Positions 55,101-63,544 of a stretch of DNA of 64,000 bases are shown in pieces. The position numbers were made by a program, and so were the translations under genes. Source of the stretch: Sclerotiophoma versabilis (Eukaryota > Ascomycota > Dothideomycetes > Pleosporales > Didymellaceae). Positions within the stretch are counted from its first letter, which is position 1. The number at the start of each line of letters is the position of its first letter. The notes under the pieces are model-generated. The model saw only the letters and a program-made list of their open reading frames with translations. It was not told where the DNA came from and did not search any database. The DNA lies in NCBI GenBank assembly GCA_012274445.1, contig JAAROD010000033.1:558001-622000 (forward strand). The letters are read 5' to 3'.

Positions 55101-55459
55101 CGTAACCAGGGAAGTCCTAGTATGACGTCGTGCGTGGCCTTTGCGAAGACGTCTAGGGTTAGTTCCTCGTGGTGTCCCTGTATCTCTAGAGGGGCCGCTA
55201 TCACTTCGTACATGATATACGGCTCTTCCGGCATTGATTCTCCGTTGGCTACTCGGAGCGAATAGGCGTGTTCCTTTGTGCGTGGTACGAGACCTGCTCG
55301 GTACATTGCTGTCTGGGATATGTAGTTCGCCTGTGCTCCCGAGTCCAAGAGTGCCGATAATACTACTCCATTTAACTTGATGGGCAGTCTGATGAGCGAG
55401 CCGTCCCCGATAGCGTTAAGGGATCGCTCGGCGGAGCACTCTTTTGGCGCTTGCCTAAA
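52076..55459 (-). CDS. pol: G2 Pol: protease, RT, RNase H, integrase, chromodomain
   Basis: Same architecture as G1 Pol with only scattered substitutions up to the chromodomain. The protease motif LDSGAQANYI starts at 55348. YLDD of RT, the RNase H Asp (TDASG here), the H-H-C-C integrase and the D-D-35-E spacing are all intact. After WLGYPESENTWEPP the C-terminus diverges fully from G1 and is 13 residues shorter, ending HGSQQTPR. That is where the exchanged cassette begins. Expression is through the heptamer at 55456-55462 as Gag-Pol. Confidence 0.93.
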   Translation of the reverse strand, partial: FRQAPKECSAERSLNAIGDGSLIRLPIKLNGVVLSALLDSGAQANYISQTAMYRAGLVPRTKEHAYSLRVANGESMPEEPYIMYEVIAAPLEIQGHHEELTLDVFAKATHDVILGLPWLRKHNPEIDWTWERLSLRRCKCGTNASKPTQRAPRLVDEKEINNVSSTHKTRQDRAVDRVDKESPSTTVKENKSAPPGIPDVYRQYAWMFEEELSAKALPKHQPWDCEIKLEEGKEPPFGPIYQLSEKELEILREYIKENLAKGFIRKSESPAGFPILFVPKKDGKLRLCVDYRKLNDITIKNRYPLPNISELQDRLSGAKFFTALDLRGAYNLIRMKKGEEWKTAFRTRYGHYEYTVMPFGLTNAPAVCQALINNVLRAHLDITVVAYLDDILVYSKTLEEHKVHVRQVLECLATADLRLKPEKCEWHKEEVEFLGYVVGRYGVKMSEKKIQVVKDWPTPTTVKGIQEFLGFVNFNRRFIKDYSMKALPLTRLTRKDTPFKWEQAQEDAFQALKQACVEPPTLIAFRSGEPARLETDASGLALGACITQERDGQWHPIAYHSRKFTAPEERYDVHDKELMAIVDALQHWRVYAESCSELTIYTDHKNLVHFTTTKVLNRRQVRWSEMLGQYKFKILYTPGKENGRADALSRRHDLAGEKTINKFAILGVNKDGTLGPSQQLNLVMQVQQEQRIPEQVPEELQEEVISRHHDDALHGHPGITRTMELIKRHYEFSNMKDKVTKFIRNCVQCQQNKHSTHAKYGEAQAMEPPTAPWTNITMDFVTQLPPSKDPVTGYTYDSIFVVVDRFTKYAEMIPFRHSYTAQQLATVFIDRIIRYHGMPESIISDRDKLFTSNYWTTMLAALGTKKKLSTAYHPQTDGQTERTNQTMETYLRIYSNQEQDNWVSLLPMAQIAYNNKLSEATGTTPFFANHGRHPNLFTRSHDCPIQTESAIASAVRLKEVHRKSLENIARAQGRAISYVNQKRKIAPQLKEGDKVYLLTKNLRTRRATKKLDKVKVGPFFISKQISPVNYRLELPKDAKIHPVFHISLLEPADPRTPIQKDFHYQADGNDEWEVEKIVTHRRTKKGIRYLVKWLGYPESENTWEPPTHLTNCHQLVQKYHGSQQTPR

Positions 55460-57513
55460 AAAGTCTCCTCATCACCGAATCCATGGATGATCTTGCTACC
55501 TTCGTGCAGCTTGCAGTTTGGGTTGAGGCAACGCTGCCAATGTAGATTGTAGCAGGAGCCGTTAATAACCAATTGCATGCATACGATTGCTTGATGATCA
55601 TCTGTGCCCGGGAAATGTAGCTCGGAACGCTTGTCCCAGAGGTGCATCTCGCACATGTCGTTCTTGCAATCGTACCATTGTCTCCTGCATGTGGTGCTAG
55701 GAGTCGGGAACCATCCCTTTCCTAGTTTTTCTGATTCATGTATGCGACAGGCGTTGTATACGCACGCTGTCCATGATAGTTTTCCATGATTTGGATTCCG
55801 GTGGTCCAAGGCGTACTCTGGTCGTGGGTTCAGAAGCAACGCTGGCTTCCTGTCGAAGTCAGGCTCGTTCCTGCTTCGGTCGTTTTTCACTTGTCGCTCG
55901 AGCTCCCGTTGTGTGGCGTGGTTGCCAGCACTGAGTTTGTCGAAATCGTGTTTCCACCAATCCTGTTGGGATTTACTTAGGTTGTTGACCTGTCGTTGCC
56001 CCGCGCGAGTTTGAAGTGCCATCTGTTGTAGTCTCTTGTCGATACTTTTGGTAATCCGATCACAGTTTTCTTGAAAGGTAGCGTTGCTGTCTCGGAATTC
56101 TTGACGTGCTAATTCCGCTTCTGTACGTTCGTTGAATTCACGCATGTCTGTGTCGTACCAACTTTCTTCGGTGTCGGAGGCGTAGATAATGCCTCCATCC
56201 GCTTCTTGTCTGGCAGTGTCGCGTAGTCGCTGAGACATAGTGGGCTGCTTGTGCTTGCACACTTTTAGTCCTCGTTCGTATGCCTGTCCCATCTGTGTTG
56301 ATGGTCGTCCCTTCAGGTCCTGTAGATGCTTCTGCTGTTCATCCACCTCTTGGTATGGTGTAGGTGCTCGGCTTCGGACATTCCGTATGTCCTCATCGGA
56401 TGGTGCGATATAATCGTCATCGGATCCGGTCTCGGGGTCTTCCATAAGACGTCCCATGTCGTCGGTGAGAACTTCCCATTCATCACCGGCATCCGCGTCC
56501 TCGCGGGTGAGTACGTTGAGTTGTCGAACCACCTTGTTCTTGGATCGACAGTCCTTGGCATAGTGGCCTTGCTTGCCACATCCGTAACAAGTCACACCGG
56601 ACTTGTTCTTCCTATCACTACCCTTGTTTTTCTGATTCCATCGCGGTTCTGGTCCCTTGTTGATGTTGGACAGGTCCATGGCCTCTGGTCCGTAGTAACC
56701 GCTGCTAGTGCTGTTGTGCACCCGGCGTCCAGTGTTTGGCTGGTAGCGATTTCCTCCGCGGGTTCCTCGGTTGAGGTTGTTGCGCCATGGATTGCGTGGG
56801 GGTGGGCGCGTAGTGTGGGATGCCGCTCGCGCACGTGGGTCCTCCCGCAGTTCCTGTTGTAGTTCATACAGCTTGACATCAATGTCAATTGCCGTATTGA
56901 CCAGGGAGTCAAAGTCGTCGGTAGACGCGGCGGTCCGCATCAGTTCCTCCTTGACTCGCGGTTTCAATCCTTGTCGGAACATCGTTGTCAACGCGGTGTC
57001 GTCCCAGCCGGTGTACGTGGCTAGCTGCTGAAACTTGGCAGCATAGTCGGCGGCTGACGTGGTTTGCTTAATGCGTTGGATGTCGCGACGTGCGATGGTT
57101 GGTTCGTTGTGTACTCCAAATACTCGGCGTATCTGTTCCTTGAACAGGTCGAAGTCTTCGATCCATGCGTCGATGTCGGTGGACGTTCCTTCTCCATGGT
57201 AACGCTGGATAAAGGGTTTGATCCACGTGAACGCGCGGTCCTTCATGAACGTGGAGACAAGCGTCACACGTTTCTCCTCAGGGATGCGTTCTCCCTGGAA
57301 CATGAAGAAGAGGTCGAACTTGATAAGCCAGTCTTCCAGTTTCTCACGAGTACCATCGAAGGTCTCGGGCTTAGCTACTGGGTATACACTCGTGGACGTA
57401 GAGGCTGTCGTGTCTCCGTTCGATCCTTCGTCCATATCGAGGTCGTCGTCGACGCGGTTGCGTGACGCGTTGGAGTTGCTAGGGGTAGCACGGGATCCTG
57501 AGGTAGTACTCAT
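55372..57513 (-). CDS. gag: G2 Gag (713 aa)
   Basis: Same length as G1 Gag, with scattered substitutions. It begins MSTTSGSRATPS 18 nt after the LTR. The CCHC knuckle CYGCGKQGHYAKDC and all three C-x4-C-x2-H modules (CVYNACRIH, CKNDMCEMH, CLNPNCKLH) are intact. It overlaps pol by 88 nt downstream of the slippery site. Confidence 0.9.
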   Translation of the reverse strand: MSTTSGSRATPSNSNASRNRVDDDLDMDEGSNGDTTASTSTSVYPVAKPETFDGTREKLEDWLIKFDLFFMFQGERIPEEKRVTLVSTFMKDRAFTWIKPFIQRYHGEGTSTDIDAWIEDFDLFKEQIRRVFGVHNEPTIARRDIQRIKQTTSAADYAAKFQQLATYTGWDDTALTTMFRQGLKPRVKEELMRTAASTDDFDSLVNTAIDIDVKLYELQQELREDPRARAASHTTRPPPRNPWRNNLNRGTRGGNRYQPNTGRRVHNSTSSGYYGPEAMDLSNINKGPEPRWNQKNKGSDRKNKSGVTCYGCGKQGHYAKDCRSKNKVVRQLNVLTREDADAGDEWEVLTDDMGRLMEDPETGSDDDYIAPSDEDIRNVRSRAPTPYQEVDEQQKHLQDLKGRPSTQMGQAYERGLKVCKHKQPTMSQRLRDTARQEADGGIIYASDTEESWYDTDMREFNERTEAELARQEFRDSNATFQENCDRITKSIDKRLQQMALQTRAGQRQVNNLSKSQQDWWKHDFDKLSAGNHATQRELERQVKNDRSRNEPDFDRKPALLLNPRPEYALDHRNPNHGKLSWTACVYNACRIHESEKLGKGWFPTPSTTCRRQWYDCKNDMCEMHLWDKRSELHFPGTDDHQAIVCMQLVINGSCYNLHWQRCLNPNCKLHEGSKIIHGFGDEETFLGKRQKSAPPSDPLTLSGTARSSDCPSS
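55456..55462 (-). promoter_or_regulatory. -1 frameshift heptamer T TTT TTA (G2)
   Basis: TAAAAAA on the + strand, the same context as G1 (ACT TTT TTA GGC). The proposed downstream stem keeps GAGTG pairing through a G-T wobble but loses one pair in the second half, so that stem is only weakly supported. Confidence 0.78.
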
Positions 57514-57521
57514 CTTTGGGG

Positions 57522-57529
57522 GTGTTCAA
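57522..57529 (-). other. G2 putative self-priming site
   Basis: TTGAACAC on the minus strand, 2 nt from the LTR, complementary to the R-region site at 57740-57747, which again lies 34 nt from the first T of TATATAG (57775-57781). Confidence 0.58.
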
Positions 57530-57531
57530 AG

Positions 57532-58030
57532 TGTTGAAGTTGTACTTTCAAGCAAAGCTCGTAAGCACTATTCGTATTGGTTCTCAGGGATGAGCGCTGG
57601 TACAGGAAGGTCCGTAAGGGTTGGGGTTATTGCCTAGTGAAACACCGTGGCAATAGAGGGTAACAATGAGTAGTATAGAGTAGACTATCTAGCTCGAGAG
57701 TTGGGGTCGAGATTCCAAAGACAAACTTGATTGACTAAGTTGAACACGAACCATAAGGGTTGTGTTCCTACTGACTATATACTTGCTATGGGGTAATGCT
57801 CGTTGACGAGCGACTAGGGTCAGTCCAATGAAATACATAGCGTTGCTCGTTGACGAGCGATAACATACGATGCTCGTTGACGAGCAAGTCACGTGTGTCA
57901 TGCTCGTTGACGAGCATGTCACGTGACCGTACAAAGGGAGATCCTTCCTGACTCCGCCCCTGGTTCATGGGTGAGGGCTGTGGTTGGCTACTTAATCACT
58001 GTGCCGCTTCGTCCGCACAGGATCGTAACA
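57532..58030 (-). repeat. G2 5' LTR, type 1
   Basis: 499 bp, the same as 51033-51531 as far as I can see. It is followed by the target duplication TGTGC (58031-58035). Confidence 0.93.
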
Positions 58031-58035
58031 TGTGC

Positions 58036-59130
58036 CTGCTGCTTAAAGTAGTTTATAGATAGTATTAGTAATAGTTATTATTATAATTATATTAACTATT
58101 AATTATATAAAGAGAGCAGCTAGTATATTAAGTATAATACTTATACTTATAGGCCTCTATAAGTAATTATTAGTCTTAGTTCTTTTTATCTAATTACTAA
58201 TTTTTTAATTAGCTATAGTTCTCTCTGTTCTCTAGCTTAGGCTATAATTACTGCTATTAATAATAAGGCTAATAGAGTAAGAAATCTATCTTAATCTATT
58301 AATCTTTCTAATATATTTTAGGTTAAAGTTATTTTTCTACTTATAAACGCCTTGTTTAAGGCATATATGCAGGTGTCTAAGAAGGCTAATTCTAATCTAG
58401 TTAATAAGAATAAGGTTATAATTAATCCTAATATTAATAACTTTAAGAGTAGTAAAGATAATTAGTAAAACATAACTAGTGCTCTCTAGAGTTTAGCTAT
58501 AGATTAGATTAATTAGGCTGCTTTATCTCCTACTCCTGCTCTATCTAAGCAGAGTCTTAGATTAACTATAGATTAGGCTTTACTAGCTCCGTCTCCTAGT
58601 TAGTCTTATAATTAAAGTAGTTAGTCCTCTAGTTAAGCTAGTTCTGCTTAGATTAGTTATAGTTAAGCCTCTCCTAATAATTCTTAGATTACTAATTATC
58701 TCTATTATCTAGCTGCTTAAGCTTATAACTACAGGTTTACTTATAATTAAGCTAGTACTTAGGCTTAAGCTCCTAGTTAGAGTTATTAATCTAATACTAA
58801 TATCTGCAACCTAATTACTACTTATATAGCAGTAATTAATCTTCTTCTTATAGAGTTGCTTAATTAATTAACTATGTGTTAATTAGTTACCCTCTTAGCC
58901 TTTTCTTAACTAATTATCTATATTAATTATTTAGTTTCTTATAGATATAGATTCTGCTTAGTATATTACTATATATAATATTATATTTATAGATTAATCT
59001 ACTTTATTAACTCTATCTTTCTTAATTACTTTATCTTTATTAATAACCTTATATAGGTTAATTAGTTACTTAAACTTCTTAAACTATTAATAAGTAAGTA
59101 ACTTAGTTAATCTGTTAGCTAGCATGTTGT
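58036..59130 (-). pseudogene. Copia-D middle part (RIPped, reversed): RNase H C-terminus and 3' region
   Basis: Read on the minus strand from 59130, it continues the frame cut at 38273: ...YLETN plus NMLANRLTKLL, the conserved end of Copia RNase H. Further on it is the RIPped 3' region of Copia-D, without a readable gene, until G2. The left end GTTGT (59126-59130) is the reverse complement of ACAAC at 38269-38273. Confidence 0.82.
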
Positions 59131-59631
59131 TGTTGAAGTTGTACTTTCAAGCAAAGCTCGTAAGCACTATTCGTATTGGTTCTCAGGGATGAGCGCTGGT
59201 ACAGGATGATCCGTAAGGGTTGGGGTTATTGTCTAGTGAGACACCGTGACAATGGAGGGTAACAATGAGTAGTATAGAGTAGACTATCTAGCTCGAGAGT
59301 TGGGGGTTGAGATTCCAAAGACAAACTTGATTGACTAAGTTGAACACGAACCATAAGGGTTGTGTTCCTACTGACTATATACTTAAGATGTCCCATAGTG
59401 TAGCATGGTCTTCCACCAAGTCCCATAGGGGGCCTTGTGGTATTCATGGAACAATGTGGGATTCGTGGGACATCACGTGACGTTGTGTTGTCGTGTCTCA
59501 CACTCCTGACTCCAGGTTCTGTGTGGAGTTCGTGAGACATCACGTGACCTGGGGCCTGGCGCCCGCCGATCCAGGGCCCGCCATTGGTAATAAGTCACCA
59601 TCCCCGCGTGCCATCCTCCGAGATCGTAACA
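59131..59631 (-). repeat. G3 3' LTR, type 2
   Basis: 501 bp, type 2; no difference from the G1 LTRs was noticed. The polypurine tract (as pyrimidines on the + strand) is at 59636-59646. Confidence 0.93.
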
Positions 59632-59673
59632 CTATCCCCCTCTTCCACGATTCATGTCCTCATGAATTAACCG

Positions 59674-60219
59674 ATGTCCTCCAGGAGTACTCTACACCGT
59701 CATACCAAAGGAGATCGCATAAACGCTGTCGGATTCATTGCCATGGTTGCTTGCAAATACTGCGCCAAGAACAACTTGCCTTGCAAGTTGGCGTCCCTGA
59801 GCAAGAAGTGCGGAAACTGCGAGTACAACGGGATCAAGAAGTGTGAACCAGTTGACCTGCCCGTTCCCGACTTCTCGAAAATCGACAACGAGATGTCGCG
59901 GTTGGAACAAATGGAAGACGAAGCGGCTGAGGCCGAGGAGGCCGCGATGGCCGCCTTGCAAGCTGCCCGTGCGAAGTTGAATCGGGTGCGTAAACAAAAG
60001 AAATTCTTAAAGCGTCGAGAACAACAATGGTTCGACGCGAGTGCTCAGTTCGTTGAAGAGATTGAGCCTCTGGAGCAACAGGAGTCGTTGTTGAATGACG
60101 TCACTGTTCTCGAAAATGGGCTCATGCCCGGGACCCTTGGTCTCGACTGGGGATCGTATCCTCCGCCTCTGGATCCTGATTCCGCCGATACTGCCGCAAC
60201 AACTGTTGGCAGTTCTTAA
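59674..60219 (+). CDS. G3 antisense ORF: six-cysteine plus coiled-coil protein (181 aa)
   Basis: The translation is the same as the G1 antisense ORF. It has the six-cysteine cluster at residues 27-57, a coiled coil at about 70-125 and an acidic, proline-containing end. It overlaps the 3' end of pol by 98 nt in tail-to-tail arrangement and starts 43 bp from the LTR. The alternative start at residue 24 lies in a good translation context. Presumably expressed from the type-2 U3; function unknown. Confidence 0.72.
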   Translation: MSSRSTLHRHTKGDRINAVGFIAMVACKYCAKNNLPCKLASLSKKCGNCEYNGIKKCEPVDLPVPDFSKIDNEMSRLEQMEDEAAEAEEAAMAALQAARAKLNRVRKQKKFLKRREQQWFDASAQFVEEIEPLEQQESLLNDVTVLENGLMPGTLGLDWGSYPPPLDPDSADTAATTVGSS

Positions 60220-63200
60220 GGTGCGCTGGGGGTTCCCATGTACTTTCTGACTCCGGGTACCCTAACCATTTGACTAGGTATCGAATACCTTTCTTGGTTC
60301 TTCGATGTGTTGTTATTTTTTCGACTTCCCACTCATCGTTGCCGTCGGCTTGGTAGTGGAAGTCTTTCTGGATTGGCGTTCTTGGGTCGGCAGGTTCCAA
60401 CAGCGAGATGTGGAACACTGGGTGGATCTTTGCATCCTTGGGTAGCTCAAGTCGGTAGTTGACTGGGCTGATTTGCTTAGAAATGAAAAATGGTCCGACC
60501 TTGACCTTGTCCAGTTTTTTCGTTGCTCTTCGTGTTCTGAGATTTTTTGTGAGGAGATAGACTTTATCCCCCTCCTTTAGCTGAGGTGCCGTTTTTCGTT
60601 TCTGATTGACATATGAAATGGCTCGTTCCTGAGCCCGTGCGATGTTTTCGAGTGATTTCTGGTGTACTTCCTTTAGTCTGACTGCTGAAGCTATTGCTGA
60701 TTCCGTCTGAATAGGGCAATTGAGAGATCGAGTAAAGAGATTTGGGTGTCTCCCGTGATTCGCGAAGAACGGCGTTGTGCCTGTTGCTTCCGATAACTTG
60801 TTGTTGTATGCGATTTGTGCCATGGGTAACAGCGAGACCCAGTTGTCTTGTTCCTGGTTGCTGTAGATCCGAAGGTACGTTTCCATCGTCTGATTCGTTC
60901 TTTCTGTCTGTCCGTCCGTCTGCGGATGATAGGCTGTAGATAGCTTTTTCTTGGTACCTAATGCGGCAAGCATCGTGGTCCAATAGTTTGACGTGAAAAG
61001 CTTATCTCTGTCGCTGACAATTGACTCGGGCATTCCGTGGTGGCGAATGATCCGATCGATGAATACCGTAGCTAGCTGCCGCGCAGTGTAGCTGTGTCTG
61101 AATGGTATCATTTCAGCGTATTTGGTGAATCGATCCACTACGACGAAGATTGAGTCGTAGGTATATCCTGTGACAGGGTCCTTGGAGGGTGGTAGCTGCG
61201 TAACGAAATCCATCGTGATGTTCGTCCATGGTGCCGTGGGTGGCTCCATTGCTTGTGCCTCTCCGTACTTGGCGTGTGTGCTGTGCTTGTTCTGTTGGCA
61301 CTGCACGCAGTTCCTGATGAACTTGGTGACCTTGTCCTTCATGTTGGGAAACTCATAATGTCGCTTGATGAGTTCCATGGTGCGGGCAATACCAGGGTGT
61401 CCGTGTAGCGCATCGTCATGATGTCTTGAGATGACTTCCTCTTGAAGCTCCTCTGGTACTTGCTCCGGGATGCGTTGTTCCTGCTGAACTTGCATCACTA
61501 GATTGAGCTGCTGTGTTGGTCCTAAAGACCCATCTTTGTTAACTCCGAGGATGGCGAATTTGTTGATTGTCTTTTCGCCTGCGAGGTCGTGGCGTCGGCT
61601 GAGCGCGTCTGCTCTACCGTTTTCCTTCCCCGGTGTGTACAGGATCTTGAACTTGTACTGACCAAGCATTTCTGACCAGCGTACTTGCCGTCGGTTCAGA
61701 ACCTTAGTAGTGGTGAAATGTACCAAGTTCTTGTGATCTGTGTAGATGGTGAGTTCTGAGCAGCTTTCTGCGTATACTCTCCAATGTTGTAGTGCATCGA
61801 CGATGGCCATAAGCTCTTTGTCGTGTACATCGTAACGTTCTTCCGGTGCCGTGAACTTCCTTGAGTGGTAGGCGATCGGGTGCCATTGACCGCCTCGTTC
61901 TTGAGTAATGCATGCTCCTAATGCCAAATCCGAGGCATCTGTTTCAAGGCGTGCGGGTTCGCCGCTCCTGAATGCAATCAGTGTGGGAGGCTCTATGCAT
62001 GCTTGCTTGAGCGATTGGAAAGCGTCTTCTTGCGCTTGTTCCCATTTGAAGGGTGTGTCCTTCCGCGTAAGTCTCGTGAGCGGTAAGGCCTTCATGGAGT
62101 AGTCCTTGATGAAACGTCGGTTGAAGTTGACGAACCCAAGGAATTCTTGAATTCCCTTGACTGTAGTGGGTGTCGGCCAATCCTTCACAACCTGGATTTT
62201 CTTTTCGCTCATCTTAACTCCATATCTTCCTACGACATAGCCAAGGAACTCTACTTCTTCCTTGTGCCATTCGCACTTCTCTGGCTTCAGCCTGAGGTCT
62301 GCTGTTGCTAAGCATTCTAACACTTGTCGCACGTGGACCTTGTGTTCTTCTAGTGTTTTGCTGTACACTAGGATGTCATCGAGGTATGCCACCACTGTAA
62401 TGTCCAGGTGTGCTCGTAGCACATTGTTGATTAGTGCCTGGCATACTGCTGGTGCATTGGTTAGCCCAAATGGCATGACCGTATACTCGTAGTGACCATA
62501 ACGGGTTCTAAACGCCGTCTTCCATTCTTCGCCCTTCTTCATGCGTATGAGGTTGTACGCTCCGCGTAAGTCGAGTGCGGTGAAGAACTTCGCTCCTGAT
62601 AACCGGTCCTGTAACTCGGATATGTTGGGTAGCGGGTAACGATTCTTGATGGTGATATCGTTCAGCTTTCGGTAGTCGACGCAAAGCCTCAGCTTGCCGT
62701 CTTTCTTTGGTACGAATAGAATGGGAAATCCCGCCGGGGATTCGGATTTCCTAATGAATCCTTTCGCGAGGTTCTCCTTGATGTACTCGCGTAATATCTC
62801 GAGCTCTTTCTCGGATAACTGGTATATAGGCCCGAAGGGTGGTTCTTTCCCTTCCTCGAGTTTAATCTCACAATCCCAAGGTTGATGCTTGGGTAGCGCT
62901 TTTGCGGATAACTCTTCTTTAAACATCCAGGCGTACTGTCTATACACATCTGGTATGCCAGGAGGTGCACTCTTGTTCTCCTTAACCGTCGTGGAGGGGC
63001 TTCCTTTGTCCACACGGTCGACCGCTCTATCTTGGCGCGTCTTATGTGTCGAAGAGACGTTGTTGATCTCCTTCTCATCCACCAGTCGCGGCGTGCGCTG
63101 CGTGGGTTTCGATGCATTGGTGCCGCATTTGCATCGTCTCAACGAAAGTCTTTCCCATGTCCAGTCTATCTCTGGATTGTGCTTTCGTAACCAGGGAAGT

Positions 63201-63544
63201 CCTAGTATGACGTCGTGCGTGGCCTTTGCGAAGACGTCTAGGGTTAGTTCCTCGTGGTGCCCCTGTATCTCTAGGGGGGCCGCTATCACCTCGTACATGA
63301 TATACGGCTCTTCCGGCATTGATTCTCCATTGGCTACTCGGAGCGAATAGGCATGTTCCTTTGTGCGTGGTACGAGGCCTGCTCGGTACATCGCTGTTTG
63401 GGATATGTAATTCGCTTGTGCTCCTGAGTCCAAGAGTGCCGATAATACTACTCCATTTAACTTGATGGGTAGTCTGATGAGTGAGCCGTCCCCAATAGCG
63501 TTAAGGGATCGCTCGACGGAGCACTCTTTTGGCGCTTGCCTAAA
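60122..63544 (-). CDS. pol: G3 Pol: protease, RT, RNase H, integrase, chromodomain
   Basis: The translation equals G1 Pol except for HISLLEP where G1 has HVSLLEP near residue 1010 (two adjacent nucleotide differences; G2 agrees with G3). All catalytic motifs are present as in G1. It would be expressed as Gag-Pol by slippage at 63541-63547. It ends with the type-2 C-terminus (IPSRDQGSRA). Confidence 0.93.
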   Translation of the reverse strand, partial: FRQAPKECSVERSLNAIGDGSLIRLPIKLNGVVLSALLDSGAQANYISQTAMYRAGLVPRTKEHAYSLRVANGESMPEEPYIMYEVIAAPLEIQGHHEELTLDVFAKATHDVILGLPWLRKHNPEIDWTWERLSLRRCKCGTNASKPTQRTPRLVDEKEINNVSSTHKTRQDRAVDRVDKGSPSTTVKENKSAPPGIPDVYRQYAWMFKEELSAKALPKHQPWDCEIKLEEGKEPPFGPIYQLSEKELEILREYIKENLAKGFIRKSESPAGFPILFVPKKDGKLRLCVDYRKLNDITIKNRYPLPNISELQDRLSGAKFFTALDLRGAYNLIRMKKGEEWKTAFRTRYGHYEYTVMPFGLTNAPAVCQALINNVLRAHLDITVVAYLDDILVYSKTLEEHKVHVRQVLECLATADLRLKPEKCEWHKEEVEFLGYVVGRYGVKMSEKKIQVVKDWPTPTTVKGIQEFLGFVNFNRRFIKDYSMKALPLTRLTRKDTPFKWEQAQEDAFQSLKQACIEPPTLIAFRSGEPARLETDASDLALGACITQERGGQWHPIAYHSRKFTAPEERYDVHDKELMAIVDALQHWRVYAESCSELTIYTDHKNLVHFTTTKVLNRRQVRWSEMLGQYKFKILYTPGKENGRADALSRRHDLAGEKTINKFAILGVNKDGSLGPTQQLNLVMQVQQEQRIPEQVPEELQEEVISRHHDDALHGHPGIARTMELIKRHYEFPNMKDKVTKFIRNCVQCQQNKHSTHAKYGEAQAMEPPTAPWTNITMDFVTQLPPSKDPVTGYTYDSIFVVVDRFTKYAEMIPFRHSYTARQLATVFIDRIIRHHGMPESIVSDRDKLFTSNYWTTMLAALGTKKKLSTAYHPQTDGQTERTNQTMETYLRIYSNQEQDNWVSLLPMAQIAYNNKLSEATGTTPFFANHGRHPNLFTRSLNCPIQTESAIASAVRLKEVHQKSLENIARAQERAISYVNQKRKTAPQLKEGDKVYLLTKNLRTRRATKKLDKVKVGPFFISKQISPVNYRLELPKDAKIHPVFHISLLEPADPRTPIQKDFHYQADGNDEWEVEKITTHRRTKKGIRYLVKWLGYPESESTWEPPAHLKNCQQLLRQYRRNQDPEAEDTIPSRDQGSRA

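Larger units (their letters stand above)
51033..58030 (-). mobile_element. Gypsy G2, complete un-RIPped element (6998 bp), type 1
   Basis: LTRs 51033-51531 and 57532-58030 are 499 bp each and look identical. There is a perfect 5-bp target duplication TGTGC (51028-51032, 58031-58035). The organisation is as in G1, with all main ORFs open, but the U3 and antisense ORF belong to the other type. It is inserted in Copia-D. Confidence 0.95.
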
